The notes: generated by a model from the sequence alone, not told the origin. Numbered from the stretch's first letter, positions 46,494 to 59,965 are shown. The stretch: DNA of 64,000 nt from Pycnopodia helianthoides (GCA_032158295.1 CM063247.1:14486009-14550008), one strand, 5' to 3'. Program-made: numbers and translations.

Positions 46494-46811
46494 TCGTCCC
46501 CAGGGTGTGTCGAGCAATACGAGGTTGACCGCTCTCTCACCCTGGTATTGGATCATTTGCATATCCAAAATTTTTGGATACGTATGCAAATTAGAATAGT
46601 CTGGCTGCTTTTCAAAATTCACGTCTTCGTCATGGTCTCGTGGTCAGATTTAATAACCTGTTTAATAACCTGTTTGTACATTGGTTGCCGACTGGTTTTG
46701 ACAAAGGTTAACATTTGGTTTTGTCCAATCAGGGTCCAAGTAATGAGTTTCCCTCCCAGGGTTTACTATTGTAAACATGGTTGGAAATAAAGTAAACCAT
46801 GGGGACGAGGA
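46494..46811. mobile_element. Element with CCTCGTCCCCA / TGGGGACGAGG ends
   Basis: Inverted ends CCTCGTCCCC and GGGGACGAGG. ATGCCCCAA occurs directly before the left end and again directly after the right end, which looks like a target duplication. A partial second copy of its left part is at 45844-45937. No coding capacity. Confidence 0.55.
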
Positions 46812-46998
46812 TGCCCCAACTGTAACACTCACGTTGTGACCGGTCCCAACTATAGTTGGGACGATTGTCAAGTTGGGACGGTACAAGTCTACAAATGGGA
46901 CCCTTCCCGTGGAATATGCTACATTCAAACTAACTCGCAACATTTGCCCAGCATCGGTCACACAGAGCAAGAAGTGGTAGACATTTGCGGGCGTCAAG

Positions 46999-49900
46999 AT
47001 GGGAACATCTAGGAGCCCGTGGCGTTGGATGATCTTACTCTCAAGATTTGGTGTCTGTTTCATTAGTCTTGGCATGTACAAGTCTATGAGTGTATTTATA
47101 CCCGTATTGGTGGAGGACTTTGATATCGATACTTCGTCAGCGGGGCTTGTTAGCAGCCTTCCGTTCAACATTAGTATAGCAGCAGGTTAGTGTTTAAAGT
47201 CTATACAAGTGGGGAATTGTGTTTTTTACGACATTCTCACTCAAGAGAGTATTATAACATTATATTGTAAAGTCTATGAGATCTACATTTTCAAAATTAG
47301 ACAACTCATCCTGAGTCAGGTTTAAATTGCAAATGTACATAAATATTAAAAATGTCATGTAAAAACTTGAAAGGCGGACCGATACAGACTAGTTCCCATT
47401 TCAATTCAAAGCCACACGTACTCATGCGAGACAGCAGTAACGATTTTCATATTAGACATGCTCTTTTGTTCAGGGTAACATATTACAGAGAAAAAAAATA
47501 ACCGGGACTTTGTCCACCAACTTGTTGATATTAAAAAAATAAACGCAAATCACGGTGACATCAGTGTGCCTTTATCCTCGATGGTTTTATAAAACTTGTA
47601 ATAAGCCTAGGCGATAGACCTGTATGGTTTTGCCCTTGACTGTTGAGCTGTATGGTCACACTCTTCGTTAAAAAGGGACATACCGGCTTACTGTTTACCT
47701 AATTTAGTTATGTGGAACCACTGGAAATAGTTTTAAGATGTTTGTTGTTAAAAAAAAATTATCAAAATATCACGTAATTAACAAAAAATGTGAAAGAAAA
47801 CAAAAACGCGGTCAAAGGTCAGCGTATACGCTTTTTCAGCCGTTTCAACTGTCAAGTTTACGTGACATTGTTGCGCATTGTTGAAAGTAGACTGGCGCTC
47901 AGTTTATGTATTAATTATAACAATGGCGAGGCATGAGGATCTAGTCTTCATATCAATTAAGCACAAATTCACGTGTAAATCAAAAAACCGACATAAACAA
48001 ACGTCAGTCTAGTCCGATCCACACACACCAACTTGTATTCTGTGGACATCGTGCAGACGTTAACCAGCTGTATTGGATAAACAGTCCGTCGTCGTCCCGC
48101 CGCGTGTGTAGCACATCAGGCAACACTTAACGTGTATCTACGGATACAGACTGAAACCCTCGTAAAACAAAACGTAATTAATTATTTAACGAACGTAATG
48201 TATATAAAAGTATTCCTCTGTGTTATTAGTTATCCTTTCTGCCGTTTTGCTGAAAATTTGGGATGGGCGAACCATGATGATTGTTGGTGGGTTTTTGGCT
48301 GCGGCTGGTTACATCGGAGCAGCTTCGTCGCAGACAGTACTACAACTCGGACTGTGGCTCACATTATCAAGTAAGTACATGGTAGGGGGTCGGGAAGGCA
48401 ATTGATGTCCCATACATTGAGCGTGTAAGTATTTTATGTTTCATGGCATGCAGAGTGGCCTGGGATCACTTCTCACAATCATACAACCACCAATGGCCTC
48501 CATAATAGCCTTGATATCAAGGCTGTGTAGACAAGTACTCTAGCTAAAACCATAGAGCAAGAATACTAAAACCTCAGCCGCCCGAATGCCATACAACCCC
48601 AGTCCCCCGACTGACTCTAACAAAAATAGAACACCGCACTCTTACCATGCACACACACAGCGCCTGTACACAGCCCCACACACACACCGCTATTGTCCAC
48701 ACACTGCTATTGCCCACAATCCTAGCCCGTGAGATTGTGGGCGATAGCGGTGTGTGGACAATAGCGGTGTGTGTGTGTGGGGGGGGGGACTGTGGAAACG
48801 AGCGTTTGTGTGCTTCCTTGGGTGAGAGCGTGGTGTGCTGTTTTTAAAGACAGTCGGGGGGACCTGAACAGGAGTTGCATTGCATTCGGGCATCGCATTC
48901 GTGCGGCTGTGGTTATGCACATTTTTAGCTTTATAGTAAGCAAACACAGCCTTGCAATCGAGGCTACCTCCATAATGGTGTGAAACTTTGACATTAGTAT
49001 ATAAGAGATCATTGAATCTTATTTTGAGATTTGGTTAAAAATAACGATTATACTTCATTACTCTCTGAGCTGGTGCTTCGTGTCTGATACGTCGTGCCTA
49101 TTAGTTTTAAACGTCTTTTTCTTTATTTTTGAAGGTTTGGGACAGTCCCTAATGCACATGGTTTCCTCTGTGACACTGCTAGAGTACTTCCCAGATGATT
49201 TTGCCACAGCTAACGGGGTCGCCTTAACTGGGGGCGCTATTGGAATGATGAGTCTCCCTCCAGTGGTTGAACAGCTTTTACTGATCTACGGTTGGAGAGG
49301 TGCATTGATTATCATGGGTGCAGTTTTAGCTCATATCTGCGTATTCGGTGCACTCATAAGGCCACTACCCCAGGAGTACTAGTATAAACCAATACAGGAC
49401 TCAGGATCAAATTCGTCAACAGATAAACTCTTGGAAGATAGCAAGATTCGTAAAATGTGGAATGCTTTTAAAGAGAAGATGGATTTTAGTTTATTCGTTG
49501 ATGAGCCACGTTTCGTCATGATTCAGTTTATCGTAACGTTGGGCGGAATAGTCTTCAGTGGTTGGCACTTGTATCTCATTCCCCATGGTATTTCTCTTGG
49601 CTTCGGAGAAACATTAGCTTCACTTCTGGCGGCTTTTACTAGTATGGGAACTATTATTGGACGGCTGTTGCACGGTACCCTTGTAGACCGTGGAGTAGTC
49701 CGGGCTACGGATCTTTACGCAGGGGCTTCCTTCGTAGTTGGTGTAACTTTATTTCTCATCTCGCCAGCCTCGCAGTCCTATGCAGCAATCGCTATTGTAT
49801 CTACTGCCGTAGGGTTTGGACTGGGCGTTGTACTCCCATTGTGTTATGTTATGTCAGCTGATGTCCCGCATGGAAGAGAGATCACAGCTTTTGCTTTTAT

Positions 49901-50303
49901 GTATCTATGCGTAGGCATCGGTTTTCTAACAGGTTCTTTTCTGTGTGGTGAGTATTTTTTATGATTAAAAGGAGTTGTATTCGGTAGACATGGCACAAAG
50001 ATGTGTTTTTCAAAGTAATCAAAAAATGGCTGCTTGAGGCAACATTCCAGGCTTGCCTGATTCACTTAGGTAACTTCGGCAGGGGTTATTCAAACGTGCC
50101 TTTAGTTCGCAAAAAATATGGTCCTGTGTTTTCCCAATCTCATACCTCGACTTATAACTGTGGTGTATATTATCTGCTTTACCGTAGGTTGGATCCATGA
50201 TATGACTGGCGATTACATCACAGTCTTCAATACACCAGGAGGTATATCAATCACCATGGGAGCTTTAGCGATGTCACTGAGACTAATACCGACTCAGCAT
50301 TAG
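46999..50303 (+). pseudogene. Gene D: MCT-like transporter with a nonsense codon
   Basis: Exons 1b 46999-47185, 2 48230-48370, 3 49135-49947 (813 bp, frame kept) and 4 50188-50303. It is the near-twin of gene B and shares the GTTAGT donor and the TTATTAG|TT acceptor that gives a Val junction codon. In exon 3, CAG becomes TAG at 49380-49382 (after PLPQEY). Translation would stop after 191 residues, just past TM6. Downstream the frame stays open to the normal end (the part from 49431 reads through). Exon 4 has FNTPGG in place of FNTLGG. Intron 1 is an empty site for the CTAA element; intron 2 holds a foldback element. A sequencing error at the stop is possible but a C-to-T change is a common mutation. 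Confidence 0.8.
48506..48966. mobile_element. Foldback element in gene D intron 2
   Basis: Second copy of 22302-22757 with the same CCTCCATAA flanks and TAGCCTTGAT...CAATCGAGGCTA ends. It was carried by duplication of the B/D gene. The central hairpin has an expanded GT run near 48770. Confidence 0.7.
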
Positions 50304-53300
50304 GCCGTGTTCGAATCCAATTGTTATTAATTGGTTAAGGCACTGGGACAACCGAGCGAAGAAATGGACCAACGTCGATAACTATGAGAACGAAGTTCTT
50401 CCTCGAGAAAATTAACAGAACCACGCCCACCCTACTCTTAACCCATTGACTCTGGTCTATTTTTACAATGTATTTCTTATGTAGCAAGTACTTTAGTAAT
50501 AGTACTCGACTCCGGACTAGAACTAGAAGTTCGAAAGTTACGTCACAACAATGAGTAATTTAACGATAACGGGTTTGTTTAATCTTGGTGTTATATGACA
50601 ATTATCTATCTTTGCAGTGAGATAGTGCATTTAGTTTATTATAAAATAGTAGGTTATGAAAATGAAAATGACCTATCAAGAATTTGCTTCGTTTGCGTAA
50701 ACGTTAACCTTAACATCTGCTCAACGGAATGCATTGACTAGTAATAACTACATTTAGTTTGACTAATCGATCGTCTAGACGCGTTCAAATGAAAAACAAA
50801 TCTTAGATGAATTATCTTTAGGTTTGCAACATGCAATTTAACAGCGGTGCTAATTGTATTCGTAAAATTATGTAGCTGATGTAAACTTGAACTACACGTT
50901 CAATATAAATGTATGTGTACGTGTGTAATTACGCTATTGTGCGTTTACGCTATGACGGTCTCGATCAGATTTATATATATTTAAAAAAATGTTATCTCTG
51001 TGCAAAAGTTTGAGCAGGATCACAGATCTACAACCTGATGCAAAAATTGAACATTTTCAACTTCCCGTCTGAACCGAAAGTCAAGGTCAAATGGGGTCGT
51101 GATCTGTGTAGCGTTTTTTGAACTTTTAACGACCTGTCTGTCCGATGATGTGTATATATTGTAAAAATCCAACACGTGGTTCGTGAGTTATGATTTCTTT
51201 AAATATTAAACTTTGATTTATTGTTATTCGAAACCTGATGGCGTCATCATGACATCATCAAGTTGGTGTCGTCCTGATATGGAGGTTCAATTTTTTTTAT
51301 GAGTTTCAATGTTCCAAAATTGATTTTTTTTTTAATGAAAAAACACAAAGTCAGACTACGACCGGTAGTTAAGGTCATACGAGGCCGTGTTGGAATCCAT
51401 GGCTTCGCATTGCGTCTACATCGGCTATTTTACCCTATTCCCTACATACATTTGTGGAATTATGATACATGATGGGTATTACGAAACTATTATTTCCTCT
51501 CATGTCCATAGAGACTGGGAGCCGTTATCTTGGTATCATGAAAAGTCAGGGCGCCCGGCCGTCTGCTAAGTAATGAATATGCATTGAGCTGACGTCGCCA
51601 GTTTCTTCGTCGTGTGCGCATGACGCTGCATGCGTGCCTTGCCTTGCGTATGCACCTTGTGTAAAAATAATAGTCACCTAATGCATATTCATGATTTGGG
51701 CAGTCCTCTTCTGATTTCGCATCAAGTCGGGTTCCCTCATGGGCGTTAATGCTTGGGGGCACAAGGGGAGACGTCAAAAATAACATTATTCTTGAGTATT
51801 TGTGTTAACATTGTTTACAAACTATGGATATCTGTTTTTGCCTGGCATTTATGGCTTCCCATAGTTTTCCAATCTTGGTTGGTAAAAACTCGGGCTGTGA
51901 CGTTGCAATAGAAAAGTCTATATGTATTTTTTCTGAGATATTTGCATCGCAAATGTTATTATCAATTTGCATTTCTTGCTGTGTATTCGGGGGTATGTAT
52001 GTTTCATCTTTGTCTCTATATATGGTGTATATTTTTGTAATATGATATGCAGGATTAAAGTAGTATTGAAATAGTCTAAATATGACGTATCGGCACTGCA
52101 AAAGGTGAATTTTTCTAAATACCACGGTTCTATGAGACTTGACTATATCATATCTAGTACGGAGTCGAGTACTATTACTGAAGTACTTGCTACTTAAGAA
52201 ATACATTGTAAAAATAGACCAGAGTCAATGGGTTAAGAGTAGGGTGGGCGTGGTTCTGTTAATTTTCTCGAGGAAGAACTTCGTTCCCACAGGTATCGAC
52301 GTTGGCCCGTTTTTCGTTCGGTTGTCTCAGCGCCTTAACCAATTAATAATAAGACAAATGAGGTCGAGTGAACAATATCACTGTGATATCGTACAAAAAA
52401 ATGGTAACGAGGTTAGCGTAGGACTCTCTCGCGGAAACATAGCAGTGGAATCAATATTGGTCATAGTTAGGGTGGGCGGGGTTTTATATAAGGTTATAAG
52501 GTTATACGGAATATTTTGTTGGAAACATGGAATTCAATGATACCGTATCATTGAATTCGGTGTTTCCAAGATACCTTATTATTGAATTCCGTGTTTCCAA
52601 AATACCTTCTCATTGAATTCCTAGTTTCGGGGATACGATACGGTATCATTGAATTCCATGTTTCCAACAAAATATTCCGTGTTTCTGAGATAAATTATCT
52701 CGGTAAGTCAGTAACGTAATGGCAATTTAAGCTTCCGTACTGTCCTTAATATTCTTACGTATAAGTAAGAGTGTATAAGTAAGTGTGTTGGCTGATGATC
52801 AAGTTCGGGTGGGTGACAAGAGTCGACTAGACTTTACCATAGTCGATCTTGATGTTATCAGCCAGACGCTGCGTGGTTTGGAGGGAGAATTCGAACTCCG
52901 CCCTGGAGCTCTGTTAGTCAAGTCAAATTCGAAAGTTACGTCACAATAATTAGTAATTTTACGATAACGGGTTTGCTTAATCATGGTTTACTATAGCAAA
53001 TATTTATCTTTGCAGTGAGATAGTTCATTTAGTTCATTAGAAAATAATAGATTATGTAATAAAATGAAAATGACCTGTCAAGAATTGTCTTCGTTACGTA
53101 AACGCTAACCTTATCATCTGCTCAACGGAATGCACTGACTAATAACTACATGTAGTTTGACTAGTCGATCGCTAGACGCGTTCAAATGAAAAACATCACG
53201 CATGCGTAACTTTAATCGCAAATTGACGAAAGGTCGGCACCCAAAGTTGCTCTGAAAGTCTTAATGCATTTTGCGTGGCTTATGCTTCGAGGCTCGTGAA

Positions 53301-53935
53301 TCGGATAAAGATAGGGGACCACATCTAACGCTACACTTGATTACAATGATGTGCAATGGAGGGCGCAACATCCACTGGGTTGGAGGGACTGGGCAAGTCT
53401 AAGAATCTGATGTTTGATACAGATATCTCTTCTCCAGTAATTCGTGTTGTGATATCAGCGACTAAATAACGTATTAATAAACGAACGTCGCCAATCAAGA
53501 CTAGGCTTTTGCAGACAAACGTACCTAACCGAGATCGCAGACTTGAAAACAAGTTCATAAAAGTTTAACATACATCTCTACAGTTTGGCTGGTAGCCGGT
53601 AACTTTTAAATCAAAACTTGATGGTGTGTATAAAGAAAAGTTGTTCATTATAGGGTTTTTTAAATGTGTTTTTTGCTCAGTTCAATGAACAATAACTTAA
53701 ATCAGACCCTACATTGGGGTACATAGCTACACAAACTCATAACAATCATGGGCCGAGGGGGCCTACCCCTACAGCATAATGGAAGAGTCCTACATAGGGC
53801 TACATAACTACAAAAACTCGCAACATTCATGGAGCCCAGGTAGCCGTGACCAAGGCTGTGGAGTTTTGTTTTCCTTTATGTTTTTCTTTACGCCGCGCTA
53901 ACTGCGACCGCCTTGCGCAAAACTAGGGCCTAGGT
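50304..53935. repeat. Segmental duplication: gene D 3' flank to exon 1a leader
   Basis: Matches 24094-24993 joined to 29515-32270, without the 4.5-kb TTAA transposon. Contains the inverted-repeat arms, the 3'-flank block, the palindromic MITE (52506-52680) and the leader repeats. No independent gene. Confidence 0.75.
52506..52680. mobile_element. Palindromic MITE, third copy
   Basis: Same as 6188-6364 and 30820-30994, with ACGGAATATTTTGTTGG and its complement at the ends. Confidence 0.65.
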
Positions 53936-54089
53936 GGCCTACAGCACAATGGAAGAGTTCTACATAGGGCTACATAAATACACACATTCGCAACATTCAA
54001 ACGCACACATCGCGCTCACACATTATTTTGTGCGGGATCCCGCTGTTCACACAGAGCAAGAAGTGATAGACATTTTTGCGGGAATCAAG

Positions 54090-54276
54090 ATGGGAACATC
54101 AAGGAACCCGTGGCGTTGGATGATCTTACTCTCAAGATGTGGTGTCTCTTTCATTGCTTTTGGCTTGTACAAGTCTATGAGTGTATTTATACCCGTATTG
54201 GAGGAGGATTTTAATATCAGTACCTCGTCAGCGGGGCTTGTTAGCAGCCTTCCGTACAACATAAGTATAATGGCAG
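54090..54276 (+). pseudogene. Orphan exon 1a after gene D
   Basis: A 62-residue first exon with MGTSRNPWRW (Ser to Asn at position 6), an intact ATG and a GTGAGT donor. The leader here lacks the MITE and is in frame with the exon, as in gene A. No exons 2-4 follow inside the window. Either a relic or a first exon whose partners lie beyond position 64000. Confidence 0.65.
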
Positions 54277-54536
54277 GTGAGTGTTTAAAGTCTACACAAG
54301 AGGGGAAATTGTGTTTTTCAAGACATTCTCACTCAACAAAATTATATATTGTAAACTCTATGAGATCTACATGTTCAAAATTAGACAAATCATCCCGAGT
54401 CAGGATAACACTGCAAATATACAATTCATTAAACAAAAAAAATCCGACGCGTCACTTTGAGAAACTTAGTTGCAAACTGCTTAATGCAAACAAATTGACC
54501 CGTGTTAGACGCACAAAATAGTTAATGGCGTATTAA

Positions 54537-54921
54537 AGGAACATTGCAGAATTGGTTTTGCTAATAAAACAGTTGCTGGCAATGTAAGCACTTTTTGTAA
54601 TCCACTATATACATAAACTGACAAACCTGTAGAAGTTTGAGATCGATCGGCCATCTGGGTCACGAGAAAATAGGGAAAGACCGATTACACATTTGCATGA
54701 AATCATATAGATTCAACAAATGAATAAAACGCTCACTGAGCGATAAACTCCAATCGCAAAATTAGTTTATTCATTTCTCATCAAATATGGCATTTCAGAC
54801 AGAAATGTTTCAAGGGAAGTTTTCTACTATCATCATCATTAGACCGTGTAAGTTTTATGTAAATCTGTGATCAAAAAGTATATTTTACAAGTTGTTTTCT
54901 TATCAATTCTGTAATGTTCCT
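54537..54921. mobile_element. TTAA-flanked MITE, copy after exon 1a
   Basis: Same as 1196-1580, with TTAA at both ends. Matched base for base in position by 59012-59396, 4475 bp later. Confidence 0.75.
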
Positions 54922-55491
54922 TTAATGGCATATTAAACGTTTCGAGCCTTGCAGAGTTTTGTCTCGAAAATAGTGTAGAGAAAGACTCATCGAGCAAATC
55001 TACCGGCCCAAACGATTCGGGTGTAACATTTTGTGTGATTTGAAAACAAACATCCATTCAAAACCTTGAATAGGCTGAACGATATACGGACCAGTGCTCA
55101 TTCTAATTCAAAGCCAAAGCGAGTTGGCTTGCATTTTCATACTAGACATACTAGTAGTATATAATGCGTAAATGACCCCGTGTTTGACAGGTGGGTCTTC
55201 GATGTGGGTCTTCTAGAGCTTAAGTGTTTGTACGAACAAACACTGAGGTGTTCGGCTATTATAATGGGGTCAGTGTTGTGTAAACGCCTGAGCTATTGCA
55301 TTCAGTTGAATTTGGTGCTATTACTGTTTTGTGGGGTGCCTAACAAGCTACACACTTTAGCAAAAGTCTATAAAAAAGCACATGATTAAAAGCCTGACGT
55401 TAATTGATTGTTAGCGAGGTTTGCATGGACGGCTGTTTTAAAGACTGACAAAGAGAAGCTTGAACAGAGACTAGAGTTTCGTATAGTTAGA

Positions 55492-55890
55492 ACTTCCTGT
55501 TTTGACCGAAAGGGAAGGTCAAATTGGGGTCATGCTTCAAATAAAATGTCACAATGTGTTTTAACCTAGCAAGCAGCACAAAGATTAAGACTTTATGACA
55601 TGTGGTTCAGGAAATATGATTTATAATATTTGAACTTCCTGTTTGGACCAGAAGGAAAGGTGAAAACGGGGTCATGCGTCTAAATAAATTGTCACAAGTG
55701 TTGTTTGCTAAAAGACAGCACAAACATTACGACTTTATGACATATGGTTCAGGAGATATGATTATTTGAATTTTTGACCGGAAGTAAAGGTCAGAGTTGG
55801 GTCTTCCGTATGAACAAAATGTCACAAGTGGTGTAAGCTACAAGACAAAACAAACAATACAACTTTATGACATGCGGTTCAGGAGATATG
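55492..55890. repeat. Three diverged 140-bp tandem units
   Basis: Same tandem block as 14285-14692. Repeated again at 59966-60365. Confidence 0.65.
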
Positions 55891-56133
55891 ATTTTTTAAG
55901 TACTAAGCTTTAAATTACTGTAACTTGACACCCGATGACGTCATGATGAAAAAATGAGGTCACACTATGTGTAGCGTTTGTTTATTTTTCGAAGACCTCT
56001 CCGATGATGTATAGATTGTAAAAATCCGATGCACGGTTCATAACTTATTAGTTTTTCAAATTTATTAATTTTTTTAAAATATAATTGAACACTTGATTAC
56101 GTCATTTTGACGTCAAGAACGCTGTGTCTTCTA

Positions 56134-58055
56134 TAGACCATGGGCCGTGGCCAATTTAGATGCATGCTTGTTCACATGGTCAATGGTATAAGTTAATTTC
56201 TCTGAAACAGTTAGTATAAATATGTACTGAATCAAGATTGACTTGTTCTTTTTGGTTCTTCTTGCACAAACTGTCATAATTTAAGAAAAACTAAAAAAAT
56301 TAATTACCCACTGCTCTTAAAAGAGCTTATCTAATTGGTCCGTATTTCCAGGTCAAACCTTAATTGACCAATCACAGCTGCTGATCTGTGGTCTGGTTAC
56401 ATCATGGTTACACACTGCACAAACATGGCTGCTCCCACACTCACATGTTGTGTGCATGTGTGTGCACGGACAAACACGAATATTTCATCTTTTTCTGACA
56501 GCTCTTTTGCCAAATTCAAGGACTGTGTTTTAAGGTGGAGTGTTTTACCAGGTATCTATGGTGCATTAGCTAGAGATGTCACTTCAAAATACTGTATAGA
56601 GAGCTCAAAATCTTAGCTGATTTTCAAGATCGTGACGTGAGCATTGGCGGCTATGCTATCAAAATCACCGTGAGTGCTACCACTGAGATTCACAGATGTG
56701 ATTAAACTCAACAAGACTGAAGAAAGGCTTGCTAAAAATCCCCCCAAAGATGGTAAGCAAACATTGAAATAATATTTTGAGTATGAACCCAATTTCCAAC
56801 TAAAATTTTGGCTACAATTAGAAATGTTAATCTGACATTTTGTGGAATGTGGTTGTGCTTTTAAGTTTTTACATTGTTGTTCTTGAGTTGACGGTTTGTT
56901 AATTTGTATATAGCCTTATCCTGTCAGTTTGTTGTGCAAAATGCATCAACCTGATGTAATCGTGAATGTATTTGGCCTTTTGGGTACATACATCAAGCTG
57001 ACATATTCAACAGGGATCTACATTTACAATCAAAATCTCAATTTCATAAATCGTTCAAACTCATGCCCAATTTTTCATTTGTAACAAAAAAAAGTGATAA
57101 ATTATAACGAGTTTAGATAACCGGGCTAGGTTTGTCAATTCAAGTTGGTAAAACGGTGTGAGTTAATGAACTCAGAGCAACCTTTTAAAACTCTTTTTAA
57201 AAAGTTGTATTTAGTTTGTATCTTTCTCTTGTTTGACTGTTACAGATGATTCCACAGATGATGACAACGACGATGTTGAACCTATCTGTAAGAAGCGAGC
57301 ACTAAGATCAAATGTAAATGGACCATCTTCTTCAGGCAGACCACACATACTTCCAGTGATGTGCATCATTTGTCAAGCTGATCATATTTTCTGATTCAAA
57401 TTGGGTACACATTTTACAGTAAACATACCAAAAATCCATTGGACATTGGAGTAATATTTAAAAATCTATCATAATGAAAACTCAATAATCGTGACTGTTA
57501 CATGTGTAAATAGGAATGTGCGGACTACATATAGTGCATCATTAGTCACATGTACAAATTTGTATGTGTGTACATGTGCAAGAAAATAGAGGGATCTGTA
57601 GGATTTGTATACATGAAGAAAACAAATTGAGTAGTGTCAAGAGTTGGCTGTTGATTTAGTTTGAAAACAAAAATTCAAAATTGTACATTTGTTGTTACTT
57701 TCAGTATCAGTTGGAAAGGTGTAGGCCTGTAATGTGATTCGAAATAGTCTGATGAAGTAATATCTCACAGTATTGTATATATTCAATTTAATGCAATTTT
57801 TCACACAAATTGTTGTTTTATTTCATTTTAGTTCAATCATGGCTGACACCGGCCTCCAGAACACCATTTCAGTATGGAATCTAATATACAATGATCAAGT
57901 CAGTGCACCGCACCCTAATGAATATTGATTATGAGATCATTCAACATCCCCCCCCCCAAAAAAAATACCATAATATGTACATCATGGATATTCATAAGAG
58001 TACAACTTACTGATACTATACATTTTTCAAATTACAAACAGTCAACAGATACAAC
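56134..58055. mobile_element. Truncated copy of the CTA-target transposon
   Basis: Identical by eye to the left 1.92 kb of 60609-63733, including the CTA target at 56131-56133 and the TIR start TAGACCATGGGCCGTGGC. It stops abruptly near 58055 (AGATACAAC), where the sequence jumps into a noisy exon 1a leader. The right TIR is missing. The break may be an assembly join rather than biology. Confidence 0.7.
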
Positions 58056-58950
58056 TCTACAGTTTGGCAGGTAGCGGTGGTACACATTTTTAAATCAAAA
58101 ACTTGATGGTGTGTATAAAGAAAAGTTGTTCATTTTAGGGTTTTTTAAATGTGTTTTTTGCTCAGTCAAAGCACAATAACTTAAATCAGACCCTCCATTG
58201 GGGTACACTAAGCTACACAAACTCATAACAATCATGGGCCGAGGGGCCTACCCTACAGCATAATGGAGAGTTACATAGGGCTAATTACTCAAAAAACTCT
58301 CAACTTCATGGAGGCCCCAGGTAGCCGTGACACGGCTGTGGAGTTTTGTTTTCCTTTTATGTTTTTTCTTTTAGCCGCGCCTAACTGCGACGCCTTGCGC
58401 CAAACTAGGGCAGGGTGGCCTACAGCACAATGGAGAGTTATACTCGGGTACATAAATACACACGATTCGCAACATTTCAAACGCAACATCGCGCTAAATT
58501 ATTTTGTGCGGGATCCCGATTGTTCACTACAGAGCAAGAAGAGATAGACATTTTTGCGGGAATCTCAAGATGGGAACATCAAGGAACCGTGGCGTTGGAT
58601 GATCTTTACTCTCAAGATGTGGAGTTCTTTCATTGCTTTTGGCTTGTACAAGTCTGATGAGTGTTATGTTATACCGTATTGGAGGAGGATTTTAATATCC
58701 ATTACTCGTCAGCGGGGCTTGTTAGCAGCTTCCGTACCACATAAGTATAACTGGCAGGTGAGTGTTTAAAGTCTACACAAGGGGGAAATAGTGTTTTTCA
58801 AGACATTCAATCAACAAAATTATCTATTGTAACCTCTAGAGATCTACATGTTCAAAATTAGACAAATATCCCGAGTCAGGATAACACTGCAAATATACAA
58901 TTCATTAAACATACAAATCCGACGCGTCCCTTTGAGAAACTTAGTTGCAA
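58056..58950. other. Noisy copy of the exon 1a leader and exon (probable unpolished sequence)
   Basis: Compared with 53580-54480, this stretch has many scattered single-base losses and gains. For example AATGGAGAGTTACATAGGG stands for AATGGAAGAGTCCTACATAGGG, and AAATATCCCG for AAATCATCCCG. Exon 1a (about 58569-58757) is frameshifted several times, and the donor GTGAGT at 58758 is kept. After about 58950 the match to 54480 onward is again nearly perfect. The error style is that of raw long reads, so the frameshifts should not be read as mutation. Confidence 0.7.
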
Positions 58951-59011
58951 ACTGCTTAATGCAAACAAATTGACCCGTGTTAGACGCACAAAATAGTTAA
59001 TGGCGTATTAA

Positions 59012-59396
59012 AGGAACATTGCAGAATTGGTTTTGCTAATAAAACAGTTGCTGGCAATGTAAGCACTTTTTGTAATCCACTATATACATAAACTGACAAA
59101 CCTGTAGAAGTTTGAGATCGATCGGCCATCTGGGTCACGAGAAAATAGGGAAAGACCGATTACACATTTGCATGAAATCATATAGATTCAACAAATGAAT
59201 AAAACGCTCACTGAGCGATAAACTCCAATCGCAAAATTAGTTTATTCATTTCTCATCAAATATGGCATTTCAGACAGAAATGTTTCAAGGGAAGTTTTCT
59301 ACTATCATCATCATTAGACCGTGTAAGTTTTATGTAAATCTGTGATCAAAAAGTATATTTTACAAGTTGTTTTCTTATCAATTCTGTAATGTTCCT
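59012..59396. mobile_element. TTAA-flanked MITE, last copy
   Basis: Offset by exactly 4475 bp from 54537-54921, with the same sequence by eye and TTAA at both ends. Confidence 0.75.
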
Positions 59397-59965
59397 TTAA
59401 TTGCATATTAAACGTTTCGAGCCTTGCAGAGTTTTGTCTCGAAAACAGTGTAGAGAAAGACTCATCGAGCAAATCTACCGGCCCAAACGATTCGCGTGTA
59501 ACATTTTGTGTGATTTGAAAACAAACATCCATTCAAAACCTTGAATAGGCTGAACGATATACGGACCAGTGCTCATTCTAATTCAAAGCCAAAGCGAGTT
59601 GGCTTGCATTTTCATACTAGACATACTAGTAGTATATAATGCGTAAATGACCCCGTGTTTGACAGGTGGGTCTTCGATGTGGGTCTTCTAGAGCTTAAGT
59701 GTTTGTACGAACAAACACTGAGGTGTTCGGCTATTATAATGGGGTCAGTGTTGTGTAAACGCCTGAGCTATTGCATTCAGTTGAATTTGGTGCTATTACT
59801 GTTTTGTGGGGTGCCTAACAAGCTACACACTTTAGCAAAAGTCTATAAAAAAGCACATGATTAAAAGCCTGACGTTAATTGATTGTTAGCGAGGTTTGCA
59901 TGGACGGCTGTTTTAAAGACTGACAAAGAGAAGCTTGAACAGAGACTAGAGTTTCGTATAGTTAG

